Shown: piece by piece, positions 14,354 through 23,082 of the stretch | How positions within the stretch are numbered: position 1 is the stretch's first letter | Layout: each line of letters opens with the position of its first letter | NCBI GenBank assembly: GCA_016934985.1 | Contig: JAFGRU010000019.1 | Location: 42,982 to 106,981 of the forward strand | Direction of reading: 5' to 3' | Source: Deltaproteobacteria bacterium | GTDB taxonomy: Bacteria; Desulfobacterota; Desulfuromonadia; Desulfuromonadales; JAAYDE01 | DNA length: 64,000 bases | The notes under the pieces: model-generated | The model's database searches: none | What the model was told of the DNA's origin: nothing | What the model saw: only the letters and a program-made list of their open reading frames with translations | Made by a program: the position numbers and the translations under genes

Positions 14354-14400
14354 TGATCTCCCCCGATTTAATTAAATAAGCAAAACAAATAATAAGCCGG

Positions 14401-16389
14401 TCAAGCCGCCTGCCAATCCTGGTTGTTGGGGCAGGAAAAATGTTCCCCCGGAATATAGCCATGCACCGGACAAATGGTAAATGTTGGACTGATGGTGAAA
14501 TAAGGCAGATGAAAGTTTTCAGCAATACGTTTAACCAGAAGCCGGGCGCTGCGCCAATCTTCAAGACGCTCGCCAAGGAAACCATGGAATACCGTCCCCC
14601 CGGTATAAAGAGCCTGCAGAGGGTCCTGGTGGTTGAGGGCTTCAAAGATATCCTCGGTGCAGCCGACAGGCAGATGGGTGGAGTTGGTATAATAGGGTTC
14701 GCCACGCCCGGCAGTCATAATGTCGGGGTACATTTGACGGTCTCTGCTCGCCAGACGGAAACTGGTCCCTTCACCAGGGGTCGCCTCAAGGTTAAAAAGG
14801 CTTCCGGCCTCTTCCTGGAAGATTTCAAGCTGCTTGCGCATAAAATTGAGGGTCTCGGTGGCAAGGGCGTGACCTTCCTTGGTTTCGATACCGGCACCGA
14901 GGAGGTTTTGACAAGCTTCGTTCATACCGATCAAGCCGATGGTTGAGAAATGGTTATCCCAATACTGCCCGCGCTGGGACCGAATATCACCCAGATAAAA
15001 ACGACTGAAGGGATAAAGACCGTCTTCGGTAAAACGCTCAAGCTGTTTGCGTTTGATAACCAGGGATTCAGCCGCCAGCTTCATCAGTTCTCCGATACGG
15101 CCGAAAAATTCGTCTTTACCGTCGGAATTGTAAGCGGCGCGCGGAAGGTTCAGAGTTACCACACCGATGGAACCCGTCAGTGGGTTGGACCCGAAAAGAC
15201 CGCCGCCCCGGCGCCGTAATTCCCTGTTGTCGAGACGCAGTCGGCAGCACATGGAGCGGGCATCCTCCGGGTCCATGTCCGAGTTGATAAAATTGCTGAA
15301 ATAGGGAATGCCATACTTAGCGGTCATCTCCCAGATGGGCTGGAAGCGCTGGCTGTCCCAGTCAAGTTTGGAGGTGATATTATAGGTCGGAATCGGAAAG
15401 GAAAAAATCCGCCCTGAATAGTCCCCCTGCATCATTACCTCGCAGAAGGCACGATTGAACATATCCATCTCGACCTGGAAATCACCGTAACATTCGTCCA
15501 TGAGCATGCCGCCAATGATAACCGCTTCTTTGGCCATGTTTCCCGGCGGGGTCATGTCGAAAGTGACATTGGTGAAAGGGGTCTGAAACCCGACACGCGT
15601 CGGCACGTTCATATTGAAAATAAACTCTTGAACCGCCTGTTTGACCTCGGAATAGCTGAGCTTGTCATAGCGGATATAAGGTGCCAGCAAAGTATCGAAG
15701 TTGGCAAAAGCCTGAGCCCCGGCCGCTTCGCCCTGCAAGGTATAGAAGAAGTTTACCGCCTGCCCCAAGGCCGTGCGAAAATGCCGGGGAGGCGCACTCT
15801 GGACCTTGCCGTAGGCACCGGCGAACCCCTTGAGAAGGAGGTCTTTGAGATCCCAACCGCAGCAGTAAACGGACAACATACCCAAGTCGTGGATATGGAA
15901 ATCCCCTTGTATATGGGCATTGGCAATGTACGATGGGTAAATTTTGTTGAGCCAGTAATTGCTGGTGATATTGGAAGCAATGTGGTTGTTAAGGCCCTGA
16001 AGCGAGTAGCCCATATTGGCGTTTTCATTGACCCGCCAGTCCTCCTGGGTGAGATAGGAGTCAATCGCTTCGATTGACTTTTTCATGAACTCGCGGGTTT
16101 CGCGCAGAGCTTCGTGTTGCTTGCGGTAGACAATATAGCACTTGGCTACCTTGGCGTGGCCGTTTTCAATAAGGCATTTTTCAACCAGGTCCTGAACATT
16201 TTCTACCGTAGGTATGCGTTCGTCCTTGGAGAAAACTTCAAGTATGCCCACCACCTGGCGGGCAATGGCCCTGGCCTTATCCATATCCTCGCCACCGACG
16301 GCGCGGACGGCCTTGATGATGGCATCGGCAATCTTATTTTCCTCAAAAGGTACGAGTCGACCATCTCTTTTGCGGATGAACTGCAACAT
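14401..16389 (-). CDS. nrdD: Anaerobic ribonucleoside-triphosphate reductase, catalytic chain lacking glycyl-radical tail
   Basis: 662 residues. An ATP-cone at about 3-92 (RKRDGRLVPFEENKIADAI) is the allosteric site. The barrel includes MCCRLRLD (C381/C382, the thiyl-radical region) and RRRGGGLFGSNPLTGSIG. It ends at HGYIPGEHFSCPNNQDWQAA, where the usual chain would continue through the last zinc cysteine and the glycyl-radical loop. Only C640 (with H643) and C653 of the zinc ribbon are present. The missing part is encoded by the next ORF (14195-14353). The enzyme reduces NTPs to dNTPs without oxygen, normally with formate or a thioredoxin system as reductant. Two candidate NrdR boxes lie upstream. 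Confidence 0.92.
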   Translation of the reverse strand: MLQFIRKRDGRLVPFEENKIADAIIKAVRAVGGEDMDKARAIARQVVGILEVFSKDERIPTVENVQDLVEKCLIENGHAKVAKCYIVYRKQHEALRETREFMKKSIEAIDSYLTQEDWRVNENANMGYSLQGLNNHIASNITSNYWLNKIYPSYIANAHIQGDFHIHDLGMLSVYCCGWDLKDLLLKGFAGAYGKVQSAPPRHFRTALGQAVNFFYTLQGEAAGAQAFANFDTLLAPYIRYDKLSYSEVKQAVQEFIFNMNVPTRVGFQTPFTNVTFDMTPPGNMAKEAVIIGGMLMDECYGDFQVEMDMFNRAFCEVMMQGDYSGRIFSFPIPTYNITSKLDWDSQRFQPIWEMTAKYGIPYFSNFINSDMDPEDARSMCCRLRLDNRELRRRGGGLFGSNPLTGSIGVVTLNLPRAAYNSDGKDEFFGRIGELMKLAAESLVIKRKQLERFTEDGLYPFSRFYLGDIRSQRGQYWDNHFSTIGLIGMNEACQNLLGAGIETKEGHALATETLNFMRKQLEIFQEEAGSLFNLEATPGEGTSFRLASRDRQMYPDIMTAGRGEPYYTNSTHLPVGCTEDIFEALNHQDPLQALYTGGTVFHGFLGERLEDWRSARLLVKRIAENFHLPYFTISPTFTICPVHGYIPGEHFSCPNNQDWQAA

Positions 16390-16494
16390 ACCGAGCCTCC
16401 ATCGATAGGGAAAGTAAGGCTTTTACAATTATCCTCTATTCATCAATAATTGTTGACTACTCTAGCATATTGTTTCATAGAGTCAAGCCATAAA

Positions 16495-16541
16495 ACACTA
16501 GATATTGTTTTTGCAATTTTTGTCACCACAACATATTGTTA
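16495..16541 (-). promoter_or_regulatory. Two candidate NrdR boxes upstream of nrdD
   Basis: ACACTAGATATTGTTT (16495-16510) and CCACAACATATTGTTA (16526-16541) resemble the NrdR consensus (ACAC-A-AT-T-GTGT-like) and are 31 bases apart, three helical turns, the usual tandem spacing. NrdR represses ribonucleotide reductase genes. No nrdR gene is in the window. Confidence 0.5.
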
Positions 16542-16569
16542 ATAATCTGTTGGCAGACTGTGGATAACC

Positions 16570-16616
16570 AGGGGATTAATTGTGCATGGTAATTAACTTG
16601 ATTTGTTAAATCCCCT
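16570..16616. repeat. Inverted repeat upstream of nikR
   Basis: AGGGGATT (16570-16577) and AATCCCCT (16609-16616) are perfect complements separated by 31 AT-rich bases. It lies 41 bases before the nikR start and may be an operator or transcript stem. Confidence 0.3.
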
Positions 16617-16656
16617 ATGTTAAAGGAAAAACATCAACTTAATAATGAGAGGTGCC

Positions 16657-17076
16657 ATGTCCGAGCTGACCCGATTTGGAATTTCTATTGACGACCGACT
16701 TTTAAAACTTTTCGACGACCTTATTTCAAAAAAAGGTTATGTCAATCGTTCGGAAGCAATTCGTGACCTTATTCGTAAAGCCCTGGTGGAAGAGCAGGCC
16801 GGCAAAGAAGAAGAAGAAATCATCGGCACAATCACCCTGGTTTACAATCACCATACACGCGAGCTTTCGGAAAACCTGACCGACCGTCAGCATTCCCACC
16901 ATGATCTGGTCCTTTCCGCTCTTCATGTCCACCTTGATGCGGAAAACTGCCTGGAAGTCATTGTCGTCAAAGGCAAGGCCAAAACCGTGCGTCACCTTGC
17001 CGATGGCCTCATTGGAACCCGAGGCGTTAAACACGGCAAGCTTGTCACCACCACCACAGGGAAAGACCTGCTCTGA
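16657..17076 (+). CDS. nikR: Nickel-responsive repressor NikR
   Basis: 139 residues from the ATG at 16657 (GAGAGG upstream). The N-terminal ribbon-helix-helix ([20 protein letters not shown], then [11 protein letters not shown]) binds the operator. The C-terminal ACT-like domain has the four nickel ligands with E. coli spacing: H79, H90, H92 and C98 ([10 protein letters not shown]). It represses nickel uptake when intracellular nickel is sufficient. The gene is divergent from nrdD and immediately precedes the nickel transporter genes in the same direction, which makes the metal assignment of the transporter stronger. No clear NikR palindrome was identified before nikK by eye. Confidence 0.93.
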   Translation: MSELTRFGISIDDRLLKLFDDLISKKGYVNRSEAIRDLIRKALVEEQAGKEEEEIIGTITLVYNHHTRELSENLTDRQHSHHDLVLSALHVHLDAENCLEVIVVKGKAKTVRHLADGLIGTRGVKHGKLVTTTTGKDLL

Positions 17077-17222
17077 TTTATCCCATAAATAATAAAAAGG
17101 GTTTTAAGCAGAATTATAGGTAGCATGTTTTTTGTTTTCTTATTCATTTATTGCTATTATTAATTTTTCCTGGTACAACACTCCTGCTTTTTGGTAATTT
17201 TTTTTACTACAGGAGGATTAAC

Positions 17223-18002
17223 ATGAAAAAAATGCTGTTTCTGAATTTGTTCTCTATTTTGTTGTTTATCGCTCTGGCCGCTCCTGCCCTTGCCCACTTC
17301 GGTATGCTTATCCCTTCAGATTCAATGGTCATGCAGCAAGACCCTAGAACGGTAAAAGTTGAAGCATCTTTCTCCCATCCTTTTGAAAGGGTTGGGATGA
17401 CCCTGGAAAAACCCAAGGTATTGGGTGTTTTTGTTAACGGAGAAAAAACCAGCCTCTTGAATCAGCTCTCAGAAACTAAAATTATGGATCAGAAATCCTG
17501 GTCCCTTGATTTTCCTGTCAAAAGACCTGGCGTTTATCAGTTTTTCATGGAGCCCCAGCCCTACTGGGAGCCTGCGGAAGACTGCTTTATCATCCATTAT
17601 ACAAAAACTTTTGTCGGCGCCTTCGGGGATGAAGAAGGTTGGGATGAGGAAATCGGCCTGAGAACCGAAATCATTCCTCTGACCCGCCCCATCGGGCTTT
17701 ACGCCGGCAACAATTTCCAGGGAATTGTCAAACTTGACGGCAAGGCCGTGCCTTTTGCCGAAGTTGAGGTGGAATTCTACAATAGGGAAGGTTCCGCCGA
17801 TACTCCCAGCGAATATATGATCACCCAGGTGGTCAAGGCTGACGCCAACGGGGTTTTCACCTACACGCCGCCCAAAGCCGGATGGTGGGGATTTGCCGCC
17901 CTCAATACCGCGCCGGAAAAAATGACGTTTGAGGGCACGGAAAAAGATGTGGAACTTGGAGCTGTCCTGTGGGTAGAATTTGTTAGCTGGAAAACAAAGT
18001 GA
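17223..18002 (+). CDS. nikK: Periplasmic DUF4198 nickel-uptake component (NikK)
   Basis: 259 residues from ATG 17223, with AGGAGG 5 bases upstream. Residues 1-24 are a signal peptide ending APALA, so the mature protein begins with His-Phe-Gly. A free N-terminal histidine fits an exposed metal ligand, as known for this family. The body is two beta-sandwich domains of DUF4198 type, with a C-terminal segment rich in Trp/Tyr ([12 protein letters not shown]). NikK works with NikM and NikL to capture nickel in the periplasm for the energised transporter. It is first in the nikKMLQO order, 147 bases after nikR. Confidence 0.85.
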   Translation: MKKMLFLNLFSILLFIALAAPALAHFGMLIPSDSMVMQQDPRTVKVEASFSHPFERVGMTLEKPKVLGVFVNGEKTSLLNQLSETKIMDQKSWSLDFPVKRPGVYQFFMEPQPYWEPAEDCFIIHYTKTFVGAFGDEEGWDEEIGLRTEIIPLTRPIGLYAGNNFQGIVKLDGKAVPFAEVEVEFYNREGSADTPSEYMITQVVKADANGVFTYTPPKAGWWGFAALNTAPEKMTFEGTEKDVELGAVLWVEFVSWKTK

Positions 18003-18140
18003 TTTTCCCCGCGCATTAAAAAATAATTCAGCGCGACCTGTTCTTTGAATCGCACTCTAAAATATCCAAGGCCGAACCGGTTGCCAACAACAGGTTCGGC
18101 CTCAACTTAATATACTTTTTTGAAGAAGTTTGAGACAACC

Positions 18141-18758
18141 ATGCACATTTCCGAAGGCGTTCTTTCCGGCCCGGTGTTGATCAGCGGGATGGCCATGGCC
18201 GCAGCTGGTACGGCTATCGGCCTGAAGAAACTCGATTTTGACCGCATCGGCCAGGCCGGCATTCTTTCCGCCTCCTTTTTTGTCGCATCCCTGGTGCATG
18301 TTCCCCTGGGCCCCTCCAACGTCCACCTGATAATGAACGGCATGGTCGGCCTCCTTCTCGGCTGGAGTGCTTTCCCGGCGATTCTCGTCGCTTTGCTGCT
18401 CCAAGCCATTCTTTTTCAATATGGCGGCATCACCACCCTCGGGGTCAATACCGTCATCATGGCGGTACCGGCCATCATGGGGCACTATCTTTTTCGCACC
18501 GTCGTTCGCATCAAACCCCAGGCCATCCTTCCCGCCGCTTTTATAGCAGGGCTCATGGGTGTTTTTCTGGCCGGATGCCTCGCTGCCCTGGCCCTGATAT
18601 CCGCCAGCGAGAATTTTATCGAAGCAGCCATTCTCCTTGCCACGGCTCACCTGCCGATCATGATCATTGAGGGGATTATCACAGCGTTTTGTGTCGCATT
18701 TTTAAGAAAGGTTCAACCGGGAATGATACCCGTAGCAACCGGAGAAAAGCATTCATGA
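18141..18758 (+). CDS. nikM: Nickel ECF transporter substrate-specific subunit NikM
   Basis: 205-residue membrane protein of the CbiM/NikM family with about six to seven hydrophobic segments. The start is fixed by function: the conserved MHISEGVLS must be the true N-terminus because the amino group and His2 coordinate the metal, so the in-frame ATG at 18120 is rejected even though the ribosome site before 18141 is weak. Further conserved histidines (SLVHVP, NVHLI) line the metal site. It imports Ni2+ with NikL, NikQ and NikO. The stop overlaps the nikL start by the ATGA arrangement. Confidence 0.9.
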   Translation: MHISEGVLSGPVLISGMAMAAAGTAIGLKKLDFDRIGQAGILSASFFVASLVHVPLGPSNVHLIMNGMVGLLLGWSAFPAILVALLLQAILFQYGGITTLGVNTVIMAVPAIMGHYLFRTVVRIKPQAILPAAFIAGLMGVFLAGCLAALALISASENFIEAAILLATAHLPIMIIEGIITAFCVAFLRKVQPGMIPVATGEKHS

Positions 18759-19357
18759 TCCATCAAAAACTAAGAATCGACCTGAAGTCTTTAACCATAA
18801 CCGCCTTTGTAATTTTTATTATTTCGTTCGCCGCTTCGGCACAGGCACATCGAGTCACCATTTTTGCCTGGGTCGACGGCGACACAATTTTCACGGAAAG
18901 TAAATTCGGCAATGGTCAGGCTGTCAAAGGTGGCAAGGTCCTGGTTTCAGATGAAGCAGGCAATCAGCTCCTGGCAGGCGAAACCGATGACAATGGTGAA
19001 TTTTCTTTTGCCATCCCGCAAAAAAGCGCTTTAAAAATCGTCCTAAATGCCACTATGGGCCACCGGGCCGAATGGTATGTCCCTCTCAGTGAAATTACCG
19101 GTAAAGAAACCATTCCCCCCGAAAAAAGTGTGTCATCTGAAACCGGACCGAAATCCCAACCACCTTTAGCTGCACCTGTTTCCACCCATGATTTGGAAAA
19201 CATTGTGGAAAAGGTCCTCGACCGGAAGCTCAAACCTGTAAACCGCATGCTCGCCGAAATCCAGCACCCCGGTCCCTCCTTTCGCGATATTTTTGGCGGT
19301 ATCGGTTATATTTTCGGCTTGATGGGTGTCGGCGCATGGTTTCGCTATCGCAAATAG
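18755..19357 (+). CDS. nikL: Nickel ECF transporter accessory subunit NikL
   Basis: 200 residues from ATG 18755, overlapping the nikM stop. A signal peptide (cleavage near ASAQA-HRV, leaving an N-terminal His) is followed by a carboxypeptidase-regulatory-like beta domain (KVLVSDEAGNQLLAGETDD). Then come a Pro/Ser linker, an amphipathic helix (DLENIVEKVLDRKLKPVNRML) and one C-terminal membrane helix (FGGIGYIFGLMGVGAWF) ending RYRK. This is the domain plan of NikL/CbtJ-like components that assist NikM. An exposed His at the mature N-terminus repeats the feature seen in NikK. Confidence 0.82.
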   Translation: MIHQKLRIDLKSLTITAFVIFIISFAASAQAHRVTIFAWVDGDTIFTESKFGNGQAVKGGKVLVSDEAGNQLLAGETDDNGEFSFAIPQKSALKIVLNATMGHRAEWYVPLSEITGKETIPPEKSVSSETGPKSQPPLAAPVSTHDLENIVEKVLDRKLKPVNRMLAEIQHPGPSFRDIFGGIGYIFGLMGVGAWFRYRK

Positions 19358-19447
19358 GCCCTGCCATGGTAGTAAAAGACCAATCAATGCGGCCGAACCA
19401 CTAATAAAAACGACAAATTACTTTTCAAATCAAAAACTTCAGCCCAC

Positions 19448-20209
19448 ATGATCCAGGAACCATCCATAGCCCTTGATTCTCCATTCGCCAGAATCGATCT
19501 TCGTCTCAAAATCGTCTTTATTGTCCTCTTTTCGTTTGCCGTGGCTCTCGCCGAAAATTGGGAAACTCTTTTTTTCAGCCTTGCTGTTTCCGTGGTGATT
19601 GTCTCCCTGACCCGCCTGACTATTTCGCAGGTCATCAAACCTCTATTTCTCGCCTTCGGGTTCATCCTTTTTTTATGGGCGATTCTGCCTTTCACCGTAA
19701 CCGGCACCGCCCTCTACCAGATAGGCCCTCTGGACTTAACCCGGGAAGGACTCTTCCTCGCAGCCCTAATTTCCTTGAAATCGGCAACCATCCTTCTGGC
19801 CTTTCTGGCACTTTCTACGAGCTCTTCCATCGCCGCTATGGGACACGCCCTTCAAAACCTTGGCGTCCCGGAAAAGCTGGTTTATCTTTTCCTCTTTTGT
19901 TATCGTTATATCTTCGTCATCGAGCAGGAATTCCGGCGCCTGGAGAAAGCGGCACGCCTTCGCTCTTTTCAGCCAGGAACCAATATTCATACTTACCGGA
20001 CCTACGCTTACCTGGTCGGAATGCTTTTTCTTCGTTCCTCTCTGCGGGCGGAGCAGGTTCACAAAGCTATGGTCTGCCGTGGCTTTCATGGCCGTTTTTT
20101 CAGTCTTGAAAAGATGGCTTTTCGCCGTCAGGACGGCTGGTGGGCCGGCGCATTTTTTTTGGCATTTTTTATGGTACTAGTAATTGAATGGAACAAAAAC
20201 CTGTTCTAA
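19448..20209 (+). CDS. nikQ: Nickel ECF transporter transmembrane coupling subunit NikQ
   Basis: 253-residue CbiQ-family (EcfT) protein. The N-terminal DSPFARIDLRLKIVFIVLFS is typical, with several membrane helices before a cytoplasmic coupling region. The two A-R-x-like coupling motifs appear around LRSFQPGTN and VCRGFHGRF, which bind the ATPase groove. It transmits ATP hydrolysis by NikO to the substrate subunits. The gene starts 90 bases after nikL and its 3-prime end overlaps nikO by 22 bases, so the complex is probably made stoichiometrically. Confidence 0.88.
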   Translation: MIQEPSIALDSPFARIDLRLKIVFIVLFSFAVALAENWETLFFSLAVSVVIVSLTRLTISQVIKPLFLAFGFILFLWAILPFTVTGTALYQIGPLDLTREGLFLAALISLKSATILLAFLALSTSSSIAAMGHALQNLGVPEKLVYLFLFCYRYIFVIEQEFRRLEKAARLRSFQPGTNIHTYRTYAYLVGMLFLRSSLRAEQVHKAMVCRGFHGRFFSLEKMAFRRQDGWWAGAFFLAFFMVLVIEWNKNLF

Positions 20210-20913
20210 ATTTCAATAACATTACTTTTTCCTATCCTGATGGACGCCCGATCCTCAAAGAGCTCAATTTCAAGCTCTTCAAAGGAGATCGCATCGGTCT
20301 GACCGGCCCCAATGGTGCGGGAAAAACCACCCTTTTCCACCTTCTGGTCGGTCTATTGAAGCCGGACGCAGGCACTTTGGAGGCCTTCGGACGGCCCCTG
20401 GAAAAAGAAAAAGATTTTGTTGCCGCCCGCAGAAAAATCGGCCTTCTGTTTCAGGATGCCGACGATCAGTTGTTCTTCCCCACGGTTCTCGAAGATGTTG
20501 CCTTCGGCCCTCTCAACCTTGGCCGTTGTGCGGAAGAGGCTAAAAAAATTGCGCTGCAGACCTTGGCCCTTCTCGGTCTTCAAGGCTTCGAGCAGCGCCT
20601 TACTCACAGACTTTCGGGGGGTGAAAAAAAGCTCGTCTCACTCGCCACTCTTCTAGCCATGGAGCCTGAGGTTCTGCTTCTTGACGAGCCAACCAACGGG
20701 CTCGACGAAAAAACCCGCCATAATTTTCTGGATATCCTGACAAACCTGGATATCACCTATGTAGTCATCTCCCACGATTTCGATTTTCTGGATCGCGCAA
20801 CCCGTTCCATCTATGCTTTAGCCCATGGCCGCATCCACACCGAGCAGAAAGTCGCTGTTCATCAGCATACCCACGCTCATGTTCACGGTAGTCTTCCACA
20901 CGAACACGAGTAA
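20188..20913 (+). CDS. nikO: Nickel ECF transporter ATPase NikO with His-rich tail
   Basis: 241 residues. Walker A GPNGAGKTT is at about 40-48, Q-loop LFQDADDQL, signature LSGGEKK, Walker B VLLLDEPTNGLD and an H-loop ISHDFDF are all present. This EcfA-type ATPase powers Ni2+ import through NikQ. The last 17 residues hold seven histidines (positions 225, 227, 229, 231, 233, 238, 240), a tail that could buffer or receive incoming nickel. The gene overlaps nikQ by 22 bases and is followed 6 bases later by an L,D-transpeptidase gene, possibly in the same transcript. Confidence 0.9.
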   Translation: MEQKPVLNFNNITFSYPDGRPILKELNFKLFKGDRIGLTGPNGAGKTTLFHLLVGLLKPDAGTLEAFGRPLEKEKDFVAARRKIGLLFQDADDQLFFPTVLEDVAFGPLNLGRCAEEAKKIALQTLALLGLQGFEQRLTHRLSGGEKKLVSLATLLAMEPEVLLLDEPTNGLDEKTRHNFLDILTNLDITYVVISHDFDFLDRATRSIYALAHGRIHTEQKVAVHQHTHAHVHGSLPHEHE

Positions 20914-20919
20914 CAGCCC

Positions 20920-21888
20920 ATGAAAAAACATGGCAAAAAATTGATCTTTTCGGCTATAATCCGTGCCATGAAAATTTATTTGACTTTGTTTTTGCTGATT
21001 TCCAGTCTTTTTCCACCCGCCACTGCATATTCCTGGTATCCCCGCCCAATGGGGGATTCAATCGTTGCCGAAGATAATTTGGCACCCATTGTCGGCCGCA
21101 ATATGCCTTTTGTTATCGGAAAAGATGATACGCTGGTGGAACTCGCCTACCGCAGCGGCATCGGCTACCTCTCTCTAACTCGAGCCAATCCTGGCGTAGA
21201 CCCCTGGCTGCCGCCCCAGGGGAAAACCATCATCCTCCCCTACTCCGCCATTCTGCCCACGAAACCCAAACCTGGAATTGTAATCAATCTTGCCGAATTC
21301 CGCCTTTATTATTTCTGGAAAGAGGGCGGTCATTTCAGGGCCAGAATATATCCCATCGGCATCGGCCAGGAAGGCTGGGACACCCCTTTGGGGAATTTTT
21401 CCGTTATTTCGAAAGCCAAGGATCCAGTCTGGGTTGTACCGGAGTCGATCCAGAAAGAGCGCCCCGATCAACCGACCGTTGTTCCACCCGGACCTGACAA
21501 TCCCCTCGGCGGTTACTGGATCGGGCTTTCAGCCAAAGGCTATGGCATCCACGGCACCAGTAAGCCCCTTGGCGTTGGCCGAAGGGTCAGCCACGGCTGC
21601 ATCCGCCTCTACCCTAAAGACATCAGGGACCTCTTCAGCAGGGTGGCGCAAGGTACTCCAGTCACCATTACCTATCAACCCGCTAAAGTAGGGGTTAGGG
21701 ATAACAAGCTGTGGGTAGAAATTCATCCCAACGAAAGAGATGAAACAGCCAGCGTGGCAAACGTAATATTGAAATACAAGGCGCTGCTTGAATGGCCTGA
21801 AAAAATCAACTGGCCGATGGTGTGGCGCGAAATCGATAATCCTTCGGGAATTCCCCTGGTTATTTCCAGGGGAAAAGACCCCCAATAA
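20920..21888 (+). CDS. L,D-transpeptidase (YkuD family)
   Basis: 322 residues from ATG 20920; an ATG at 20968 would place the signal sequence (IYLTLFLLISSLFPPATA) right at the N-terminus and may be preferred. A LysM-like region at about 65-110 (GKDDTLVELAYRSGIGYLS) precedes the YkuD catalytic domain. The active site motif is HGTS (H211) followed by SHGCIRLYP with catalytic C227. Such enzymes form 3-3 crosslinks or attach Lpp to peptidoglycan. An Lpp-like lipoprotein gene lies just downstream on the other strand, giving a plausible substrate, though this link is inferred. Confidence 0.88.
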   Translation: MKKHGKKLIFSAIIRAMKIYLTLFLLISSLFPPATAYSWYPRPMGDSIVAEDNLAPIVGRNMPFVIGKDDTLVELAYRSGIGYLSLTRANPGVDPWLPPQGKTIILPYSAILPTKPKPGIVINLAEFRLYYFWKEGGHFRARIYPIGIGQEGWDTPLGNFSVISKAKDPVWVVPESIQKERPDQPTVVPPGPDNPLGGYWIGLSAKGYGIHGTSKPLGVGRRVSHGCIRLYPKDIRDLFSRVAQGTPVTITYQPAKVGVRDNKLWVEIHPNERDETASVANVILKYKALLEWPEKINWPMVWREIDNPSGIPLVISRGKDPQ

Positions 21889-21890
21889 AA

Positions 21891-21917
21891 AAACCCCACC
21901 TTTAAAAGGTGGGGTTT
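21891..21917. terminator. Bidirectional terminator between convergent genes
   Basis: AAACCCCACCTTT pairs with AAAGGTGGGGTTT. The stem is flanked by A-run and T-run and separates the L,D-transpeptidase from the convergent lipoprotein gene. Confidence 0.85.
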
Positions 21918-21955
21918 CCACGCAACTCAAGGCCTCGTTCGAAGCCTGTCAATCC

Positions 21956-22243
21956 TTACTTTTTGAGACCAGTTTCGAATGCTTTTTTGGAAAGATCAGC
22001 ATTCATCTGGGCTTGGGCAGCTGCTTCTTCAGCTTTCATTGCTGCGGCTTCGGCTTTCTGCACAGCATCCATAACTTTCATTGCAGAAGCTTCGGCACTG
22101 GCAGCAGCATCGGCAGCTTTCTCACTGGCGGCAATGGCCTCATCCAGTTTTGCCTGGTCGGCAGTAGTAAGAGCCGTCGTGCAACCACCCAGAAGAAGAA
22201 GTGCTAAGCCTGCTCCACCTACGACAAGTTTCCAATCACGCAT
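21956..22243 (-). CDS. Lpp-like alanine-zipper lipoprotein
   Basis: 95 residues with the start at ATG 22243; GTG at 22246 is also possible behind AAAGGAGG. The signal peptide ends with lipobox LLGGC (C21). The mature protein is a single long helix of repeated Ala at heptad positions (SEKAADAAASAEASAMK), the alanine-zipper pattern of Lpp/OprI-type outer-membrane lipoproteins, and it ends in lysine (GLKK), the residue used for covalent attachment to peptidoglycan in Lpp. It is convergent with the L,D-transpeptidase gene. It is probably abundant and structural. Lpp proper is shorter (58 mature residues). Confidence 0.8.
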   Translation of the reverse strand: MRDWKLVVGGAGLALLLLGGCTTALTTADQAKLDEAIAASEKAADAAASAEASAMKVMDAVQKAEAAAMKAEEAAAQAQMNADLSKKAFETGLKK

Positions 22244-22482
22244 CACAAATACCTCCTTTTGATGTTAATCCTTCTTGAGTTGAGCATTTGGGTCCAATCC
22301 AAAGATCAACTATTATTTTCGTTACACAATCCTAGCATCGAAACGAAAATGTTCAAGAAGGCATGCATATTATTGTTTGAGCCGAAACGCTATCAAAATA
22401 CAGCTTATTATTCTAATTAAATAATTCTTTTATGCAAAGAAAAAACCAACTTTCTAAAAATTTTTTCATATTTAAGCTAGCT

Positions 22483-23082
22483 TCACCCACCCGGGCAAGA
22501 TTTGAAAAATTCGACCAGCCCGACCAGGGCCTGGCCCCGATGGCTAATGCCGTTTTTTATTTCAAGAGGTAATTCGGCAAGAGTTTTGTCATAAGAGGGA
22601 ACGAAAAACACGGGGTCGTAGCCAAAGCCCCCCTTTCCGCGACGTTCTTCCAGGATGACCCCTTCCAGCTTCCCGGAAAAAAGTCGGCAATTGCCATCCG
22701 CCTGGCACAGGGCCATAACACAACGAAAAGCGCCCTGCCGCTTTTCCATTGGGACACCGGCCAATTCCTTGAGAAGTTTGGCCGTATTTTCATCATCCTT
22801 GGCCTGTTCCCCGGCAAAGCGGGCTGAGTTGACCCCCGGGCGGCCCCCCAGGGCAGCCACCTCCAAACCGGAGTCATCGGCCAGGGTAAGACGCCCGGTA
22901 AAAGCGGCAACCTCCCGGGCTTTTTTCATGGCATTGGCTTCAAATGTATCGCCATCCTCTTCAACTTCCGGGAGCTCGGGGAAATCCCGCACACTCAATA
23001 GCCGGATGCCATGTCCTTCAAGGAGAGCCGCGATTTCCCGAAGCTTGCCGGGATTTCGGGTCGCAACCACCAATTCCGTCAT
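22483..23082 (-). CDS. rdgB: dITP/XTP pyrophosphatase RdgB (HAM1 family)
   Basis: 199 residues from ATG 23082 ([17 protein letters not shown]), chosen because this is the conserved N-terminus and it overlaps the rph stop by 4 bases. Family motifs are complete: ATRNPGKL, a metal-binding [11 protein letters not shown] region, [22 protein letters not shown] and the GFGYDPVF substrate loop, ending with the ISHRGQAL motif. It removes non-canonical ITP, dITP and XTP from the nucleotide pool. The rdgB-rph pairing is common in proteobacteria and Desulfobacterota. Confidence 0.95.
   Translation of the reverse strand: MTELVVATRNPGKLREIAALLEGHGIRLLSVRDFPELPEVEEDGDTFEANAMKKAREVAAFTGRLTLADDSGLEVAALGGRPGVNSARFAGEQAKDDENTAKLLKELAGVPMEKRQGAFRCVMALCQADGNCRLFSGKLEGVILEERRGKGGFGYDPVFFVPSYDKTLAELPLEIKNGISHRGQALVGLVEFFKSCPGG

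Noticed and set aside
14340..14403. Selenocysteine read-through of the nrdD TGA joining it to the small ORF
   Set aside because: Reading through TGA meets TAA after ten codons, before the small ORF start, and the small ORF is in another frame.
16459..16475. Third NrdR box candidate (CTAGCATATTGTTT)
   Set aside because: Its left half does not fit the consensus and its spacing to the other boxes is 35 bases, off the helical phase.
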